A stretch of DNA of 55,263 bases from a bacterium (GTDB lineage Bacteria > Auribacterota > UBA3054). Made by a program: the position numbers and the translations under genes. A model generated the notes under the pieces. The model had not been told where the DNA came from and did no database searches. It was given only the letters and a program-made list of their open reading frames with translations. The stretch covers positions 1-55,263 of the forward strand of contig JAGCTE010000065.1 of NCBI GenBank assembly GCA_017963805.1, given 5' to 3'. Below are positions 41,957-52,016 of this stretch, piece by piece. Positions within the stretch are counted from its first letter, which is position 1. Each line of letters opens with the position of its first letter.

Positions 41957-43239
41957 GTCCGTTTGTTCCAGTCATAGTCGCGATAGGGGGTCTAATTGCC
42001 CTGTGGATGGCCATCCGCCGTCCCTTGTGGCTGTTTTACTTTCTGATCTTCGTCTTGCTGGAACCCTCGCGGTATCTCAGCCTCAGCAACATTTCCTTGG
42101 GCTCTTTCTCCATCAAGGGCTACGAGATATTTCTTCCGCTCATTTATTTCGCGGCCTACAAGCACAGGAAGCGCGCCGTCAGGGACTGCGTTCCAATCTT
42201 CATGCTCCTCTTTTTCCTGATGACCGTCGTGTCGCTCCTGCACGGTTTGAAGAGCGGCTACGGCGCCGGCGCCTTCAACTATTTCAGGCCCTACGCCTCC
42301 ATGTGGATCGCCGCGGCGGTGCCTTTGTTCTTCAAGACTTCCGACGAGACGGAAGGGCTGATGCGCTTCTTTACGGTCTGGGCCACGATCTTCATCATAA
42401 TAGAGATGGTGGCGCTGCAGACCGGGCTCGGCTATTCCTTTGTCTATTCCCCCATCCGCGCGACCTACAGCTCGCTTCTTTCCGACACCAGCTGCTCGAA
42501 CATGGCCTTCATCTTCATCTACCTTTTCTCCATGTTCGACCTTGAGATGAAGCACGCTTTCCTCTACCTCGTTTTGATCGGTTTTTCCTTCATCTGCACG
42601 GTCGTGAGCTCAGCGAGAGCCGTCTGGCTCGGCATGCTGGTCTCGATCGTCGGGTTCTTCGCCCTGGGCAGGGTGCGCTCCAAAATTTACCTGACGCTCT
42701 TCTCAATTTTGGGCATCATCGCCCTCTTCTTCCTGGGCTCGCTTTATATCGCCCGCTACGACATGACGCTGGCGGAACGTCTGCCGACTCTCTTCAGCGC
42801 CAAGGAAGGCACCGGGCACTGGCGCATCATGGCCTGGCAGCAGACGCTGGAGGACATCAAATCGCATCCCCTTATCGGCTGGCCGATGGGCAACGAGCCG
42901 CTCTTCTACGTCGAGAGCTCCGGCATCTTCTGCACCAACGCCACGCACAACGAGTTTTTGAAGATCGCCCGCTACACCGGCCTTGTCGGCCTGTTCTTCT
43001 TCCTTTGCCTGATGGCGCAGACGCTGATAAACGGATTCAGGTACATTGTGAACAGCACCGGGGAGGACCAGCGGAAGATGCTGGCGCTTTTCCTTTGCGT
43101 AGTCTACATTCTCGTCACCTCCACCTTCTCGCAGCGCATAACCTCCATCGACATCTGCCCCTTCATCTGGGGCATCTTCGGTTTGGTCTACCTTAGGCTG
43201 ATAGAGGAGAAGGAGCGGAAAGGAGGCCAGGCTCTATGA
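41953..43239 (+). CDS. O-antigen polymerase/ligase family membrane protein
   Basis: 428 residues with about 11 helices and the large periplasmic loop near 270-330 holding the NATHNEFLKIA motif characteristic of the Wzy/WaaL (Wzy_C) superfamily. Either polymerises repeat units or ligates the chain. Adjacent to a second superfamily member at 44375, so one may be the polymerase and the other a ligase. Confidence 0.88.
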   Translation: MSPFVPVIVAIGGLIALWMAIRRPLWLFYFLIFVLLEPSRYLSLSNISLGSFSIKGYEIFLPLIYFAAYKHRKRAVRDCVPIFMLLFFLMTVVSLLHGLKSGYGAGAFNYFRPYASMWIAAAVPLFFKTSDETEGLMRFFTVWATIFIIIEMVALQTGLGYSFVYSPIRATYSSLLSDTSCSNMAFIFIYLFSMFDLEMKHAFLYLVLIGFSFICTVVSSARAVWLGMLVSIVGFFALGRVRSKIYLTLFSILGIIALFFLGSLYIARYDMTLAERLPTLFSAKEGTGHWRIMAWQQTLEDIKSHPLIGWPMGNEPLFYVESSGIFCTNATHNEFLKIARYTGLVGLFFFLCLMAQTLINGFRYIVNSTGEDQRKMLALFLCVVYILVTSTFSQRITSIDICPFIWGIFGLVYLRLIEEKERKGGQAL

Positions 43240-44375
43240 AGATCCTGATGCTGAACGCCAATCTCATAGGCGTAGGGACTTACCACCGCGCCCTGTGGTT
43301 CGCGAGGATGTGCGCGGAAGCCGGCCACGAGGTGACGGTCTGCACGACGGGCCGCGCCAATTACTGGAAAAGGAATTTCCTCAGCGACCGCCCCAACGTG
43401 ACTATCATAGAGGGCCCGAGGGCCGGCTTCGACCTTTATCCCGGCAAGGGCTCCAACATCGACATACTCTGGCGCCTGAAGTATCTTCTCAAGGATGATT
43501 TCGACGTCATCTACACTTTCGAGTATCATCCCAACGTTTCCTGGCCGGTCTTATTCGGCCGCAGAGGCCGCAGGATGATCAACGACTGGTGCGACCTTTA
43601 CGCCGGCGCCGCCAACGTTTTCAAAGGCAGAAAGTGGATGCACCGCTGGGACGCCAAAAGGGAGGCTGGGATCCGCCGCCGCGCGGACCTTGTCACGGTC
43701 ATCAGCGATTTTTTGGGCGCCAAGGCCAGGGAGATCGGCGTTCCCCCTGAAAAGGTCGTCCTTATAAGGGAAGGCGTCGACACGAACTACATGCGGCCCT
43801 TCGACAAGGCGGAGAGCCGCGCGAGATTGGGGCTTCCCGCGGACGCCAAGATCATAACGACTTTGCAGGACGGGGCGGCCTTCCCGCCGCTGTTGGAAAG
43901 CTTGAAAGCGCTGCGTGAAAAAGATCAAAAGGTCGCGCTTCTTTTCGTCGGGAGGATGCGCGAGGACCAAAAAAAGCTCGTTGCCGAGAAAGGCCTTTCC
44001 GACGCGGTCGTAACGACCGGCTTCTGCAGCGACGAGGATCTTCCCAAGAACCTCTGCGCCGGCGACGTCGCGGCGCTGCCGATGGTGGACAGCTTGGCCA
44101 ACATTTCCCGCTTCCCGCACAAAATAGGCGACTACATCGCCTGCGGCCTGCCTTTGGTCGTGACAAACATAGGCGAATACCCCCTTATGCTGAAGGAAGG
44201 GGACCTATCGGAGGTGACGCCTACCGGAACTGCTTTCACCGCCGCTTTGGAAAATCTTTTAAACGACGCCGAGAGAAGGGAAGACCTCTCGAAGCGGGCG
44301 AGGGAATGGGTCGTTGAGAAGCTTGACTGGCAGGTCCTGAAAAAAAGTATCGTTCAATGTGTGGAGGGCAATTGA
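43236..44375 (+). CDS. glycosyltransferase family 4
   Basis: 379 residues, GT-B. N-terminal LIGVGTYHRALWFARMC, central FEYHPNVSWPVLFG, C-terminal donor site around DSLANISRFPHKIGDYIACG. Adds one sugar of the repeat unit at the cytoplasmic membrane face. The stop overlaps the next gene's ATG. Confidence 0.9.
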   Translation: MKILMLNANLIGVGTYHRALWFARMCAEAGHEVTVCTTGRANYWKRNFLSDRPNVTIIEGPRAGFDLYPGKGSNIDILWRLKYLLKDDFDVIYTFEYHPNVSWPVLFGRRGRRMINDWCDLYAGAANVFKGRKWMHRWDAKREAGIRRRADLVTVISDFLGAKAREIGVPPEKVVLIREGVDTNYMRPFDKAESRARLGLPADAKIITTLQDGAAFPPLLESLKALREKDQKVALLFVGRMREDQKKLVAEKGLSDAVVTTGFCSDEDLPKNLCAGDVAALPMVDSLANISRFPHKIGDYIACGLPLVVTNIGEYPLMLKEGDLSEVTPTGTAFTAALENLLNDAERREDLSKRAREWVVEKLDWQVLKKSIVQCVEGN

Positions 44376-46522
44376 TGTCCATATTGCGTAGGATATTCTT
44401 TTACCTTTTGTGCGCTCTCGGTTTCTGCGCCTCTTCCATGTACGTCTGGTCGTATCTTTCCCAGTCGCAGAACTCGCTGAGGACCGTGGTCTTCGGGCTT
44501 TTCCTCATCGTCGTGATGCTCTCGATGGTCAGCTGGAAGACGGCGGTCATGACCTTCATATTCTGCCTTCCCCTTTTCAACACGCTGCCGACCATCCTTG
44601 GCGTAGAAAAGCTCTGGCCGCCCTTCAACTTCAACTTGCTCTTCCTTTCCGGGATCACCACGGCCTTCCTTGTTTACGTCGTGGCCGGCCTGCCCCTGGA
44701 TCCCAGGAGCCGCCGCCGTCAGGGGCTTCCCGCGACGCCCTTCGACGCCGCCTGGTTCTTTTTCATGGCGCTTGTCGTCCTCGGGATGGTGATAGGCGCC
44801 TGCCGCTATGAGAACGTTTTCTCCCTTGGCTTCTACAGCGAGCTCCCCGGGAAGCTTCTGGGCGTGCCTTTCGCCTCCCAGACCGAGAACGTGCTTTGCT
44901 ACACCAAAGCCATGCAGTTCATCTCCATGATGCTGGCTTTTTATTTCGTCTCCACGGCGCTGAAGACCAGAAAAGACGTTTACACGGTGCTTAGGCTGCT
45001 TATCGGCGCGGCTGTCTTTGTCTGCGTATACGGCGTCTGGCAGAACAAGACAAAGATGTTTTTGGTCGGCATCCAGGAGTACTTCGGCCGCATCAACGCG
45101 ACCTTCAACGGCCCCGACTCCGCCGCCACCTATTACCTTGTGATGGGCATCCTCGCGTTTTCCGGTTTCTGGTTCGCGAAGAAGGTCGTGCATTACCTTA
45201 CGCTCATTTTCCTTTTCGCGCTTTCCTTTGTCTGCCTGTATCTTACCGAGACCAGAACGGCGGTCTACGCCTTTGTGATCGCGCTTTTCATCGTGTTCAT
45301 AATGGTCGTTTCGCGCACCAGGACGCTTTTGAAGCCTATTCCCTACGTCCTGGCCGTTCTCGGCGTGATCCTGTTTTTCGCCCCGGCCAGCGATCTGACG
45401 CTTCCCGGGAACCATACTATGAAAGCCCTGAAGAGCCAGCGCCTGGTCCAGGGCTTGGACAGGATGAAGATAGAGCCGAGGAAGATAGACGAACTGCTCT
45501 CCTTCCGTTCCTACCACTGGTTCGCTTCGCTCCAGGCCATAAAGGACGCGCCCGTTTTCGGCCACGGATTGGGAACGTTCGACAAGCTTTACAAAGATTA
45601 CAAAACGCCGCGCGACGGTTATAAGAGCGCTTTCGCCCACAATCTCTACCTCGACTACTGGGTGGAGATGGGGCTCCCCGGGCTTTTCGTCAGCATTTTC
45701 TTCTTTGTTTTCTCGGTCTTTTTGGCCTGGAGATTGTGGTCCAACGAATGCTGCGGCAAACACGTGCGCAGCCTGTCCCTGGGGCTTATGACCGCCCAGC
45801 TTGCCATCGCGCTCGGCAACCTTTTCTCGAGCAGCCTTTACTACGTGACGGAGCTGATGTTTTTGCAGAGCGTCTTCCTTGCGATGCTCTCTTCCCTTTT
45901 CAATTCCGTCTATCCTTCCAAAGAGGATCTCCTTGCCCGGAAGGCGGCCGGCTGGATCGAAACGTTAAGGCGCTCCAGGGCTTTGCGCTTCGGCGCGGCG
46001 GCGGGGTGCGTCGTAATTTTCGCGATCTTCCTTATGCTCTGCCACCGTTCCGCCAAGAAGGGCGAGGCGCAGTACTACAGCTGCGAGCCTTACGACAACC
46101 TTGGCCGCATGCTGGAATACGGCATACTGCACTACGAATACGACCAGCACAGTAACAAGTTCGCCCGCACCAGGCGCCACATCTACCGCCCGCTCCAGAT
46201 CAAATCCCGCTATCTCCTTGTCTATCTCAGGGCCAGCCATCCCGACGCGGAGCTAAGGCCGGTGCCCGCCAGTTTCTCCATCAACGGGAAGCTGGCCGGA
46301 TCCTGCGTGATATCCAACCGTGTCTGGAACACTTTCGTAATAGACGCGGGAAGGATCATACCGTCGCTGACCAACGAAGATCTGACCGCCAGCGGCAAAA
46401 CGGTCCCCGTCAATCTGGAAATGATCTCGGGCCGCATGTGGAACCCCCTCGACTGGAACCCCCAGGAGCAGAACATAAGTTACGGCGTGGATCTCGGGAC
46501 CATTCTCCAGGGCCTTTTCTAA
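44375..46522 (+). CDS. O-antigen ligase-like protein with extra periplasmic domain
   Basis: 715 residues from ATG 44375 (GGAGGG upstream; an earlier ATG at 44357 lacks SD). 12-14 helices with the Wzy_C-type loop GHGLGTFDKLYKDY and FAHNLYLDYWVEMG near 390-430. After the last helix (about 545-560) a C-terminal domain of roughly 150 residues is beta-rich (YLLVYLRASHPDAELRPVP, SFSINGKLAGSCVISN) and may bind glycan or partner. Ligase or polymerase activity is expected. Confidence 0.88.
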   Translation: MSILRRIFFYLLCALGFCASSMYVWSYLSQSQNSLRTVVFGLFLIVVMLSMVSWKTAVMTFIFCLPLFNTLPTILGVEKLWPPFNFNLLFLSGITTAFLVYVVAGLPLDPRSRRRQGLPATPFDAAWFFFMALVVLGMVIGACRYENVFSLGFYSELPGKLLGVPFASQTENVLCYTKAMQFISMMLAFYFVSTALKTRKDVYTVLRLLIGAAVFVCVYGVWQNKTKMFLVGIQEYFGRINATFNGPDSAATYYLVMGILAFSGFWFAKKVVHYLTLIFLFALSFVCLYLTETRTAVYAFVIALFIVFIMVVSRTRTLLKPIPYVLAVLGVILFFAPASDLTLPGNHTMKALKSQRLVQGLDRMKIEPRKIDELLSFRSYHWFASLQAIKDAPVFGHGLGTFDKLYKDYKTPRDGYKSAFAHNLYLDYWVEMGLPGLFVSIFFFVFSVFLAWRLWSNECCGKHVRSLSLGLMTAQLAIALGNLFSSSLYYVTELMFLQSVFLAMLSSLFNSVYPSKEDLLARKAAGWIETLRRSRALRFGAAAGCVVIFAIFLMLCHRSAKKGEAQYYSCEPYDNLGRMLEYGILHYEYDQHSNKFARTRRHIYRPLQIKSRYLLVYLRASHPDAELRPVPASFSINGKLAGSCVISNRVWNTFVIDAGRIIPSLTNEDLTASGKTVPVNLEMISGRMWNPLDWNPQEQNISYGVDLGTILQGLF

Positions 46523-46548
46523 GCAAAAAACACCAAAAGGAACAAAGC

Positions 46549-47034
46549 ATGTTGTCGACCGCATCGAAAATCGTATCGAGAGAAGAGTTGTCCAGGCGCT
46601 GCGAAGAATTGCGCAAAGCCGGCAAGACCATCGTGACCTGCAACGGCAGCTTCGACCTTTTCCATTACGGGCACCTTTGCTTTTTGGAGGAAGCCAAGGC
46701 GCAGGCTGACGTTCTGATAGTCGGCCTCAACTCCGACAGCTCGATAAAGCAGTACAAGAGCCCGCTGCGTCCCATAATCGGGCAGGACCAGCGCGCCGCG
46801 CTGCTCTCCGCCCTTTCCATTGTGAGCTACGTCCACATCTTCGACGAGACGGTGCCCATGCCGTTCTTGGAAGTCGTGAGGCCCAACGTGCACGTCAACG
46901 GCTCCGAGTACGGGGAAGACTGCATTGAGGCCCCGACGGTCAAAAAATACGGCGGCCGCATCCACCTGATGCCGAAGGTCGCGGGACTCTCCACCACCGG
47001 GCTAATAGAACGCATAAGGAACCTTCCCCTCTGA
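46549..47034 (+). CDS. RfaE2/HldE-type nucleotidyltransferase domain protein
   Basis: 161 residues from ATG 46549 (AAAGGAAC upstream). NGSFDLFHYGHLCFLEEA carries the HxGH nucleotidyltransferase motif; STTGLIERI is the second motif. It resembles D-glycero-beta-D-manno-heptose 1-phosphate adenylyltransferase (HldE C-terminal half). Activates a sugar phosphate for the polymer or LPS core. No kinase half is present. Confidence 0.9.
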   Translation: MLSTASKIVSREELSRRCEELRKAGKTIVTCNGSFDLFHYGHLCFLEEAKAQADVLIVGLNSDSSIKQYKSPLRPIIGQDQRAALLSALSIVSYVHIFDETVPMPFLEVVRPNVHVNGSEYGEDCIEAPTVKKYGGRIHLMPKVAGLSTTGLIERIRNLPL

Positions 47035-48737
47035 TGAAAAAAGCCCTCTTCATCATCTTCGCGCTGATTTTCCTCGCGCTGTCCTCGCTCGTCGTCTGCC
47101 GCTTCTATTGGGAAGCGAAAGCGGACAAAGAGCTGGCTATGCTAAACGAAGCGCGCGAAAAGGAGGAGAAGACGCTGCCCAAAGAGCCCGAAGAAAAGGC
47201 GCAGGAACACAAACAGAAATTCGAGGAAACTTTCCAGGGCGGCGAGGGCGAAAGCTTCGCCAGTCTTTACAGAGAGCAGCCTTCGGTCTTCATTACCGCC
47301 GACGCGGCCTATGAGCTTTTCCGCAACTACTACGAAAGGGCCGCGGACGGCGTCTACGGCACTTTTCTCTACGACCAGTACGCCTCCCTCTTCGTCGATC
47401 TGGTGGAGAACCTTGAAGCCCGCTACGAAGCCGCGGAAGGTTCCGACCGCATGGCGGCGAGGAACGCTTTGCTTTTCGCGTCCGTTTGCATGAAGATCTG
47501 TCTGCCCGAGTCGAGGGTGCCATCCGCGGTGCAAAGGGAAGTGGAGGACGAGGTGAAAGCGGTGAAGGAAGCCACCTTCATCGGCGAGATCGGAGACCGG
47601 CTCAGGGACTACACCGTTTACGCCGCCTACAGGGAGAAAGCCGACACGCCCTGGGGCAGCGCCGCGCTGCTTAGAGCCTACCTTGGCAACAATTATTTTT
47701 CCATCACGGAGGAGGAGGCTTTCGACACGCTTTCCATCCTTGCGGACGCGCTTTTCAAGAGCGACATTTCCAGCGAGAATTACCGCGAGGCCGTGAAGTA
47801 TCTGAAAGCCTTCGACGGCGAGACGAAAGTCATGACCGTGAAGGAATTTTTTGAGGCGAAGGCCGTGAGCGGCGAAGAGAAGAAAGCGCTTTTGCAAAAA
47901 GCTGAAACAAGTTTCGAGCAGCCGCCCTGGAAAGACCCCGTCCACATCGGCGAACCCACCAGCCGCGTCTTCTTCCTGCCGCCGCCGGCCGCTCTGCAAG
48001 AAAGGACTTTCAGGGAACTGCACCGCTGGGTCGTTCCGCCCAAAGTCAGGCACATCCTCTACGTTCTCGGCGTTACGGAAGACATTCCCGAAGCGGAAGC
48101 CGGCCTTCTCAAGGATCTGAGAGAGGAGCTGCAAGGCCATTTGGGAATTTCCGAGCGCGCCGTCGCAGCCGGCGCGAAACTCAAAAGCAAAGCCCGAGAC
48201 CTTCCTTCGGCCTGCTGGATTCGCTCGGCCGTTTACAGCGCCGAGAAGCCCGAGGAGATAAGGGAGGAGAGAGACTGGCCGAAGATAAAGTCCGTCAAGG
48301 TCGAAAAAGAAGCGGAATTCTACCGTGCTCTGGCGAATCTTATAAGAGAACTCAACGAGCTTTACACGGAACTGGACCTCTTCCGCGTGATGTCCAGCTA
48401 TAAGAAGACGCCTCTCACTCCCGACCATCTTTTGGAAGCGGAGCAGATCTTCCTTGACCTGGCCGAAATGTCCAAAGAAGGCGAAAAGGACAGCGAAAAA
48501 GCCCTGATGACGGCCAGGCGCTTTTTGACGCTTCTGGCGTCCGGCAAAAACACCGACACCGTCTGGGAAAAGGAAACGACGCTCGGATTGGAGTACAACT
48601 TCCTTCTCAGGACCGTCGTCGGCTTAAAGAAGCCCGGGCGGACGCTCGTCACCTTCCCCGAAGAGGATTCCGCCTCTTACCACGGCGTGCGCTACCGCCT
48701 CTTTGAGAAAGAGGAAAGGGTTTTGGAAGCAAAATGA
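47034..48737 (+). CDS. DUF3160-like membrane-anchored protein
   Basis: 567 residues. N-terminal helix 5-24, a charged Lys/Glu-rich linker (28-70), then [19 protein letters not shown], very like the start of DUF3160 proteins (FVTTDALLH type), with helical bundles to the end. DUF3160 function is unknown; members are exported. Its place inside the polysaccharide operon, with ATG overlapping the previous stop, suggests an assembly or surface role. Confidence 0.72.
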   Translation: MKKALFIIFALIFLALSSLVVCRFYWEAKADKELAMLNEAREKEEKTLPKEPEEKAQEHKQKFEETFQGGEGESFASLYREQPSVFITADAAYELFRNYYERAADGVYGTFLYDQYASLFVDLVENLEARYEAAEGSDRMAARNALLFASVCMKICLPESRVPSAVQREVEDEVKAVKEATFIGEIGDRLRDYTVYAAYREKADTPWGSAALLRAYLGNNYFSITEEEAFDTLSILADALFKSDISSENYREAVKYLKAFDGETKVMTVKEFFEAKAVSGEEKKALLQKAETSFEQPPWKDPVHIGEPTSRVFFLPPPAALQERTFRELHRWVVPPKVRHILYVLGVTEDIPEAEAGLLKDLREELQGHLGISERAVAAGAKLKSKARDLPSACWIRSAVYSAEKPEEIREERDWPKIKSVKVEKEAEFYRALANLIRELNELYTELDLFRVMSSYKKTPLTPDHLLEAEQIFLDLAEMSKEGEKDSEKALMTARRFLTLLASGKNTDTVWEKETTLGLEYNFLLRTVVGLKKPGRTLVTFPEEDSASYHGVRYRLFEKEERVLEAK

Positions 48738-50854
48738 AAAGTTTCATCTTCTTCGCGCCCGGCATGCGCTGCTCGGGCTGCTCCTCAAAAGTCAAAGGGA
48801 GCATAGACAAACTAAAAGGCGTCACAAGAAGCGGCGTCGATCCCATCAGTAAACGCTGCATCGTCTACTACGATGAAACAAAAGTCGGCGAGGAAGCGAT
48901 CCTGAAAGCCACTTCCGAGGCCGGTTTCACGCCCTCCATAGAAAATCCCCTCAAAAAGCAGGAACGCCCGGTCGTAAAGAACGTGCTTTTCGTTTTCGCC
49001 ATACTTGGCGCCATTATTCTCTTCCTGATAGAGTGGGATCTCTTCCCGCACCCCAAGAACCATATCGCCGACGGCCTCTTTCAAACGCTTCTGGCGCTCC
49101 CCGCCTTGGTTTGGGGATATGACATTTTCAAAGGCGCCTGTCAGGCCGTCCGCTACCGTCATCCCGACATGCAGCTGCTCGTCGGTCTCAGCACCGGCAC
49201 GGCCTTCCTTTACAGCCTGGCGGAACTTGTGCTTTTCGCCCTCGGCCAGATCGAGCATCCCCATTATCACTTCTGCGCCACCGCCATGGTCTTGGCCATA
49301 GTCGGTCTCGGCCGCAAGCTCGAGGACCGCGCCAAAGCGCGCGCCGATTCCGCCCTCGAGGAGCTCTCCGACCTTCTGCCCAAAAGCGCCCATCTCATCG
49401 TTGACGGCGAGGAGAAGGACATCCCCACCGAACTTCTAAATGAGGGCGACCTCTGCCTTGTCAAACCGGGCGAGAGAGTCCCCGGCGACGGCCGCATCAC
49501 GGAAGGCCGAAGCTCGTTTGACGAATCGCTTTTAACGGGCGAGAGCTTGCCGGTCGATAAAGGAGTCGGCGACGCCGTAACAGGCGGCTCTATGAACCTC
49601 CTGGGGGCCTTCACGATGGTCTTGGAGCGCGGCGGCGATCAAACGACGCTCTCCGGAATGATCCGGCTCGTCGAGGAGGCAAGGACGACCAGGCCGAAGG
49701 TCGCTCTCCTTGCCGATAAGGTCTCCGGGCATTTCGCCCTGGGCGTCATCACGGCGGCAATTATAACGCTCGCGATCTGGTGGCTTCTGAAAGACTTCAA
49801 CACCGCCCTGCCCTACGCGCTGACCGTCCTTGTCGTAGCCTGCCCCTGCGCCCTGGGGCTCGCGACGCCGGCGGCCCTCGCCTGCGGGCTTGGCAAAGCG
49901 GCCAATTGCGGCATCCTTTTCAAGGACGCCGCGGCCCTGGAAGCTCTCTCCAAATGCAAGACCATTTTCTTCGACAAGACGGGCACCTTGACCAACGGCG
50001 CTCCGACTGTCAAGGAAGGCTGCGAAGACGAAGTTCTCCTCGCGATCGCCTCCCTCGAGCAATATTCCGAACACCCGATCGCCAAAGCCGTCTTGGAGGA
50101 AGCAAAAAGGCGCGGCCTGAAGCTTGAACCCTGCTCCGGCTTTGAGGCGGTCCCCGGCAAGGGCATAAAAGGCAGAAGAGTTTCCGACGACGCCGAAATC
50201 ATTATCGGCTCAACCGCCTTCCTGAAAGACCAGGGAATAGAAACGCCTGACAGCGACCGCGGCATCCACGCCGCCGTAAACAAACGTTACAGAGGTTCCC
50301 TTGAGCTTTACGACCCGCCGAGGCCCGAAGCGGGAAAGACCTTGGCAGACCTCCAGAAGCGAGGCGTGGACTGCGTCCTCCTTACCGGCGACAGCAAGGA
50401 AGCCGCGCTTGAATTCGCCAAGCGCGTTCCCCTTTCCGACGTCAAATACCGCCTCCTTCCTGAAGACAAGCTCGCCCTTGTCAGGGAAGCCCAGAAAGAA
50501 GGCAGGATCGTCGCCATGACCGGCGACGGGATCAACGACGCTCCCGCCCTCAGCCAATCCGACGTCTCCATCTCCCACTACAAAGGTACCGGCGCCGCGC
50601 AGTCCGCCGCCAAGCTGCTGCTGACAAGAGACGATCTCACCGTCCTCGTCACCGCTTACGACCTCTCCAAGCGCACCCTCGCTATCATCAAGCAAAACCT
50701 TTTCTGGGCGCTCATCTTCAATCTCATCACCATCCCTCTGGCCGCCGGAGCGCTCTCCCACTTTGGCCTCACGATGCGCCCCGAAGTCGGCGCCGCCTGC
50801 ATGGCAGCAAGCTCCCTCCTCGTCGTCACCAACGCCCTCCGCCTCCGTAATTAA
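48734..50854 (+). CDS. Cu+-type P1B ATPase (CopA-like)
   Basis: 706 residues. N-terminal HMA metal-binding domain with [15 protein letters not shown] loop [12 protein letters not shown] in [24 protein letters not shown] phosphorylation site; [20 protein letters not shown]; the late MAASS near the C-terminus. ATP-driven export of Cu+ (or a similar soft metal). Its ATG overlaps the stop of the DUF3160-like gene, so it is transcribed with the polysaccharide run, which is unusual. Confidence 0.96.
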   Translation: MKSFIFFAPGMRCSGCSSKVKGSIDKLKGVTRSGVDPISKRCIVYYDETKVGEEAILKATSEAGFTPSIENPLKKQERPVVKNVLFVFAILGAIILFLIEWDLFPHPKNHIADGLFQTLLALPALVWGYDIFKGACQAVRYRHPDMQLLVGLSTGTAFLYSLAELVLFALGQIEHPHYHFCATAMVLAIVGLGRKLEDRAKARADSALEELSDLLPKSAHLIVDGEEKDIPTELLNEGDLCLVKPGERVPGDGRITEGRSSFDESLLTGESLPVDKGVGDAVTGGSMNLLGAFTMVLERGGDQTTLSGMIRLVEEARTTRPKVALLADKVSGHFALGVITAAIITLAIWWLLKDFNTALPYALTVLVVACPCALGLATPAALACGLGKAANCGILFKDAAALEALSKCKTIFFDKTGTLTNGAPTVKEGCEDEVLLAIASLEQYSEHPIAKAVLEEAKRRGLKLEPCSGFEAVPGKGIKGRRVSDDAEIIIGSTAFLKDQGIETPDSDRGIHAAVNKRYRGSLELYDPPRPEAGKTLADLQKRGVDCVLLTGDSKEAALEFAKRVPLSDVKYRLLPEDKLALVREAQKEGRIVAMTGDGINDAPALSQSDVSISHYKGTGAAQSAAKLLLTRDDLTVLVTAYDLSKRTLAIIKQNLFWALIFNLITIPLAAGALSHFGLTMRPEVGAACMAASSLLVVTNALRLRN

Positions 50855-50887
50855 TTTTTATTTCTCTCCGTCACCGCTGTAGCTTTG

Positions 50888-50987
50888 GCGCGAAAAAAGC
50901 ACATACCCCTAAGCGAACTCACGGAGGACGCAAATCACGGCCATGCGCGCGTAGTCCGTGAGCGGGGGGTATGTGCTTTTTTCGCGC
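50888..50987. repeat. large hairpin with 22-bp perfect arms
   Basis: Intergenic copA-cdf region. Arms 50888-50909 and 50966-50987 are exact reverse complements, starting GCGCGAAAAAAGC and running through CATACCCC. A second inner stem (CTCACGGA 50918-50925 with TCCGTGAG 50955-50962) leaves a loop of about 29 bases. A 14-bp palindrome (50985-50998) abuts it. Could be a terminator, a mobile hairpin element or a metal-regulator site. Confidence 0.9.
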
Positions 50988-50998
50988 TGCTAGCAGCG

Positions 50999-51028
50999 TT
51001 GACTTTTAAAGCGGGTTAGTGATAGAAT
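50999..51028 (+). promoter_or_regulatory. promoter of CDF exporter
   Basis: TTGACT (50999-51004), 18 bases, TAGAAT (51023-51028) preceded by TGA (extended -10). Start near 51035, just ahead of a perfect palindrome. Confidence 0.75.
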
Positions 51029-51038
51029 AGCGCAAGTC

Positions 51039-51060
51039 TTTTGGGTATATATACCCAAAA
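51039..51060. promoter_or_regulatory. 22-bp perfect palindrome, probable operator
   Basis: Symmetric about 51049/51050: arms TTTTGGGTATA and its reverse complement. It lies just after the predicted transcription start of the CDF gene, a classical repressor position. No regulator gene adjoins it. Confidence 0.8.
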
Positions 51061-51107
51061 AGGTTTTCCCCCATAACCCCCCGGCCGCTGGCTAAAGGAG
51101 CAAATGA

Positions 51108-52016
51108 GTGCCACCCCTGACAGTCCAGACCTACCAAGCCCAACTCAAGCGCGTCACTTGGCTGGGGGTTTTCTGCAATGTTTTCTTAGCGTCGCTTAAG
51201 ATCCTGTTCGGAAAACTCGGCCACAGCCATTCGCTGTTCGCCGACGGTATCCACAGCCTGACCGATCTGGTCACCGACGCCGCTTTGCTTTTGGGCTCCC
51301 GCTTTTGGAGCGAACCTGCCGACGAAGCACATCCCTACGGGCATTCGAAACTCGAGGCGCTCGTCGCTTTCTTCATCGGCGGATTGCTCTTCGCCGTAGC
51401 CTTCAGGATCCTTATCGACGCCCTGATGACTTTCGGCTGTAGGGAGCTTGTCTTCTCCTGGACGATGGTCGCGATAGCAGGGCTGTCCGTGGTCGTAAAA
51501 GAGATCTTGTATCAGAAAACTTACCGCCTGGGCGTGAAGCTCGAGAGTCAGGCCTTGATTGCCAACGCCTGGCACCACAGGACGGACGCCTTGAGTTCGC
51601 TTCCCGTCCTTATAGTCCTGCTTCTCACCCGAGTTTTCCCGAAGTGGTATTTCCTTGACAACATAGGCGGCATACTGGTCGCCTTCATGATCTTCTACGC
51701 CGCTTTCGAGATCGTGAGAAGCTCTTTCGACGCTCTCATAGACAGGGGCTTGCCGCACGACAAACTCGAGGCGATCGAAAAGACCGCGCTCTCCGTTCCC
51801 GGCGTCTTGATGGTCCACGCTGTCAGGTCGCGCGTCAACGGGCACATAACTTTCCTGGACATGCACATTCTCGTCGACAAAGACATGACGGTCTTCGAGG
51901 GCCACAAGCTTGCCCACACCGTCAGAAACATACTGGTTGAAAAATATTCCTTGAGCGACGTGCTCATACATGTAGAACCTTTTACTGATGAAGAAAAGGA
52001 GGAACAACAATGCTGA
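51108..52016 (+). CDS. cation diffusion facilitator (CDF) metal exporter
   Basis: 302 residues. TM2 SHSLFADGIHSLTDLVTD and TM5 NAWHHRTDALSS give the HxxxD/HxxxD Zn2+ site; C-terminal cytoplasmic metal-binding domain ends after HITFLDMHILVDKD. H+-driven export of Zn2+/Fe2+/Co2+ or Mn2+. GTG start at 51108 with AAAGGAG upstream; a nearby ATG at 51104 is out of frame. Followed by CorA with overlapping ATG. Confidence 0.94.
   Translation: MPPLTVQTYQAQLKRVTWLGVFCNVFLASLKILFGKLGHSHSLFADGIHSLTDLVTDAALLLGSRFWSEPADEAHPYGHSKLEALVAFFIGGLLFAVAFRILIDALMTFGCRELVFSWTMVAIAGLSVVVKEILYQKTYRLGVKLESQALIANAWHHRTDALSSLPVLIVLLLTRVFPKWYFLDNIGGILVAFMIFYAAFEIVRSSFDALIDRGLPHDKLEAIEKTALSVPGVLMVHAVRSRVNGHITFLDMHILVDKDMTVFEGHKLAHTVRNILVEKYSLSDVLIHVEPFTDEEKEEQQC

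Noticed and set aside
44354..45763. 469-codon minus-strand frame opposite the O-antigen ligase
   Set aside because: Antisense shadow of a membrane protein; very charged composition and no motif.
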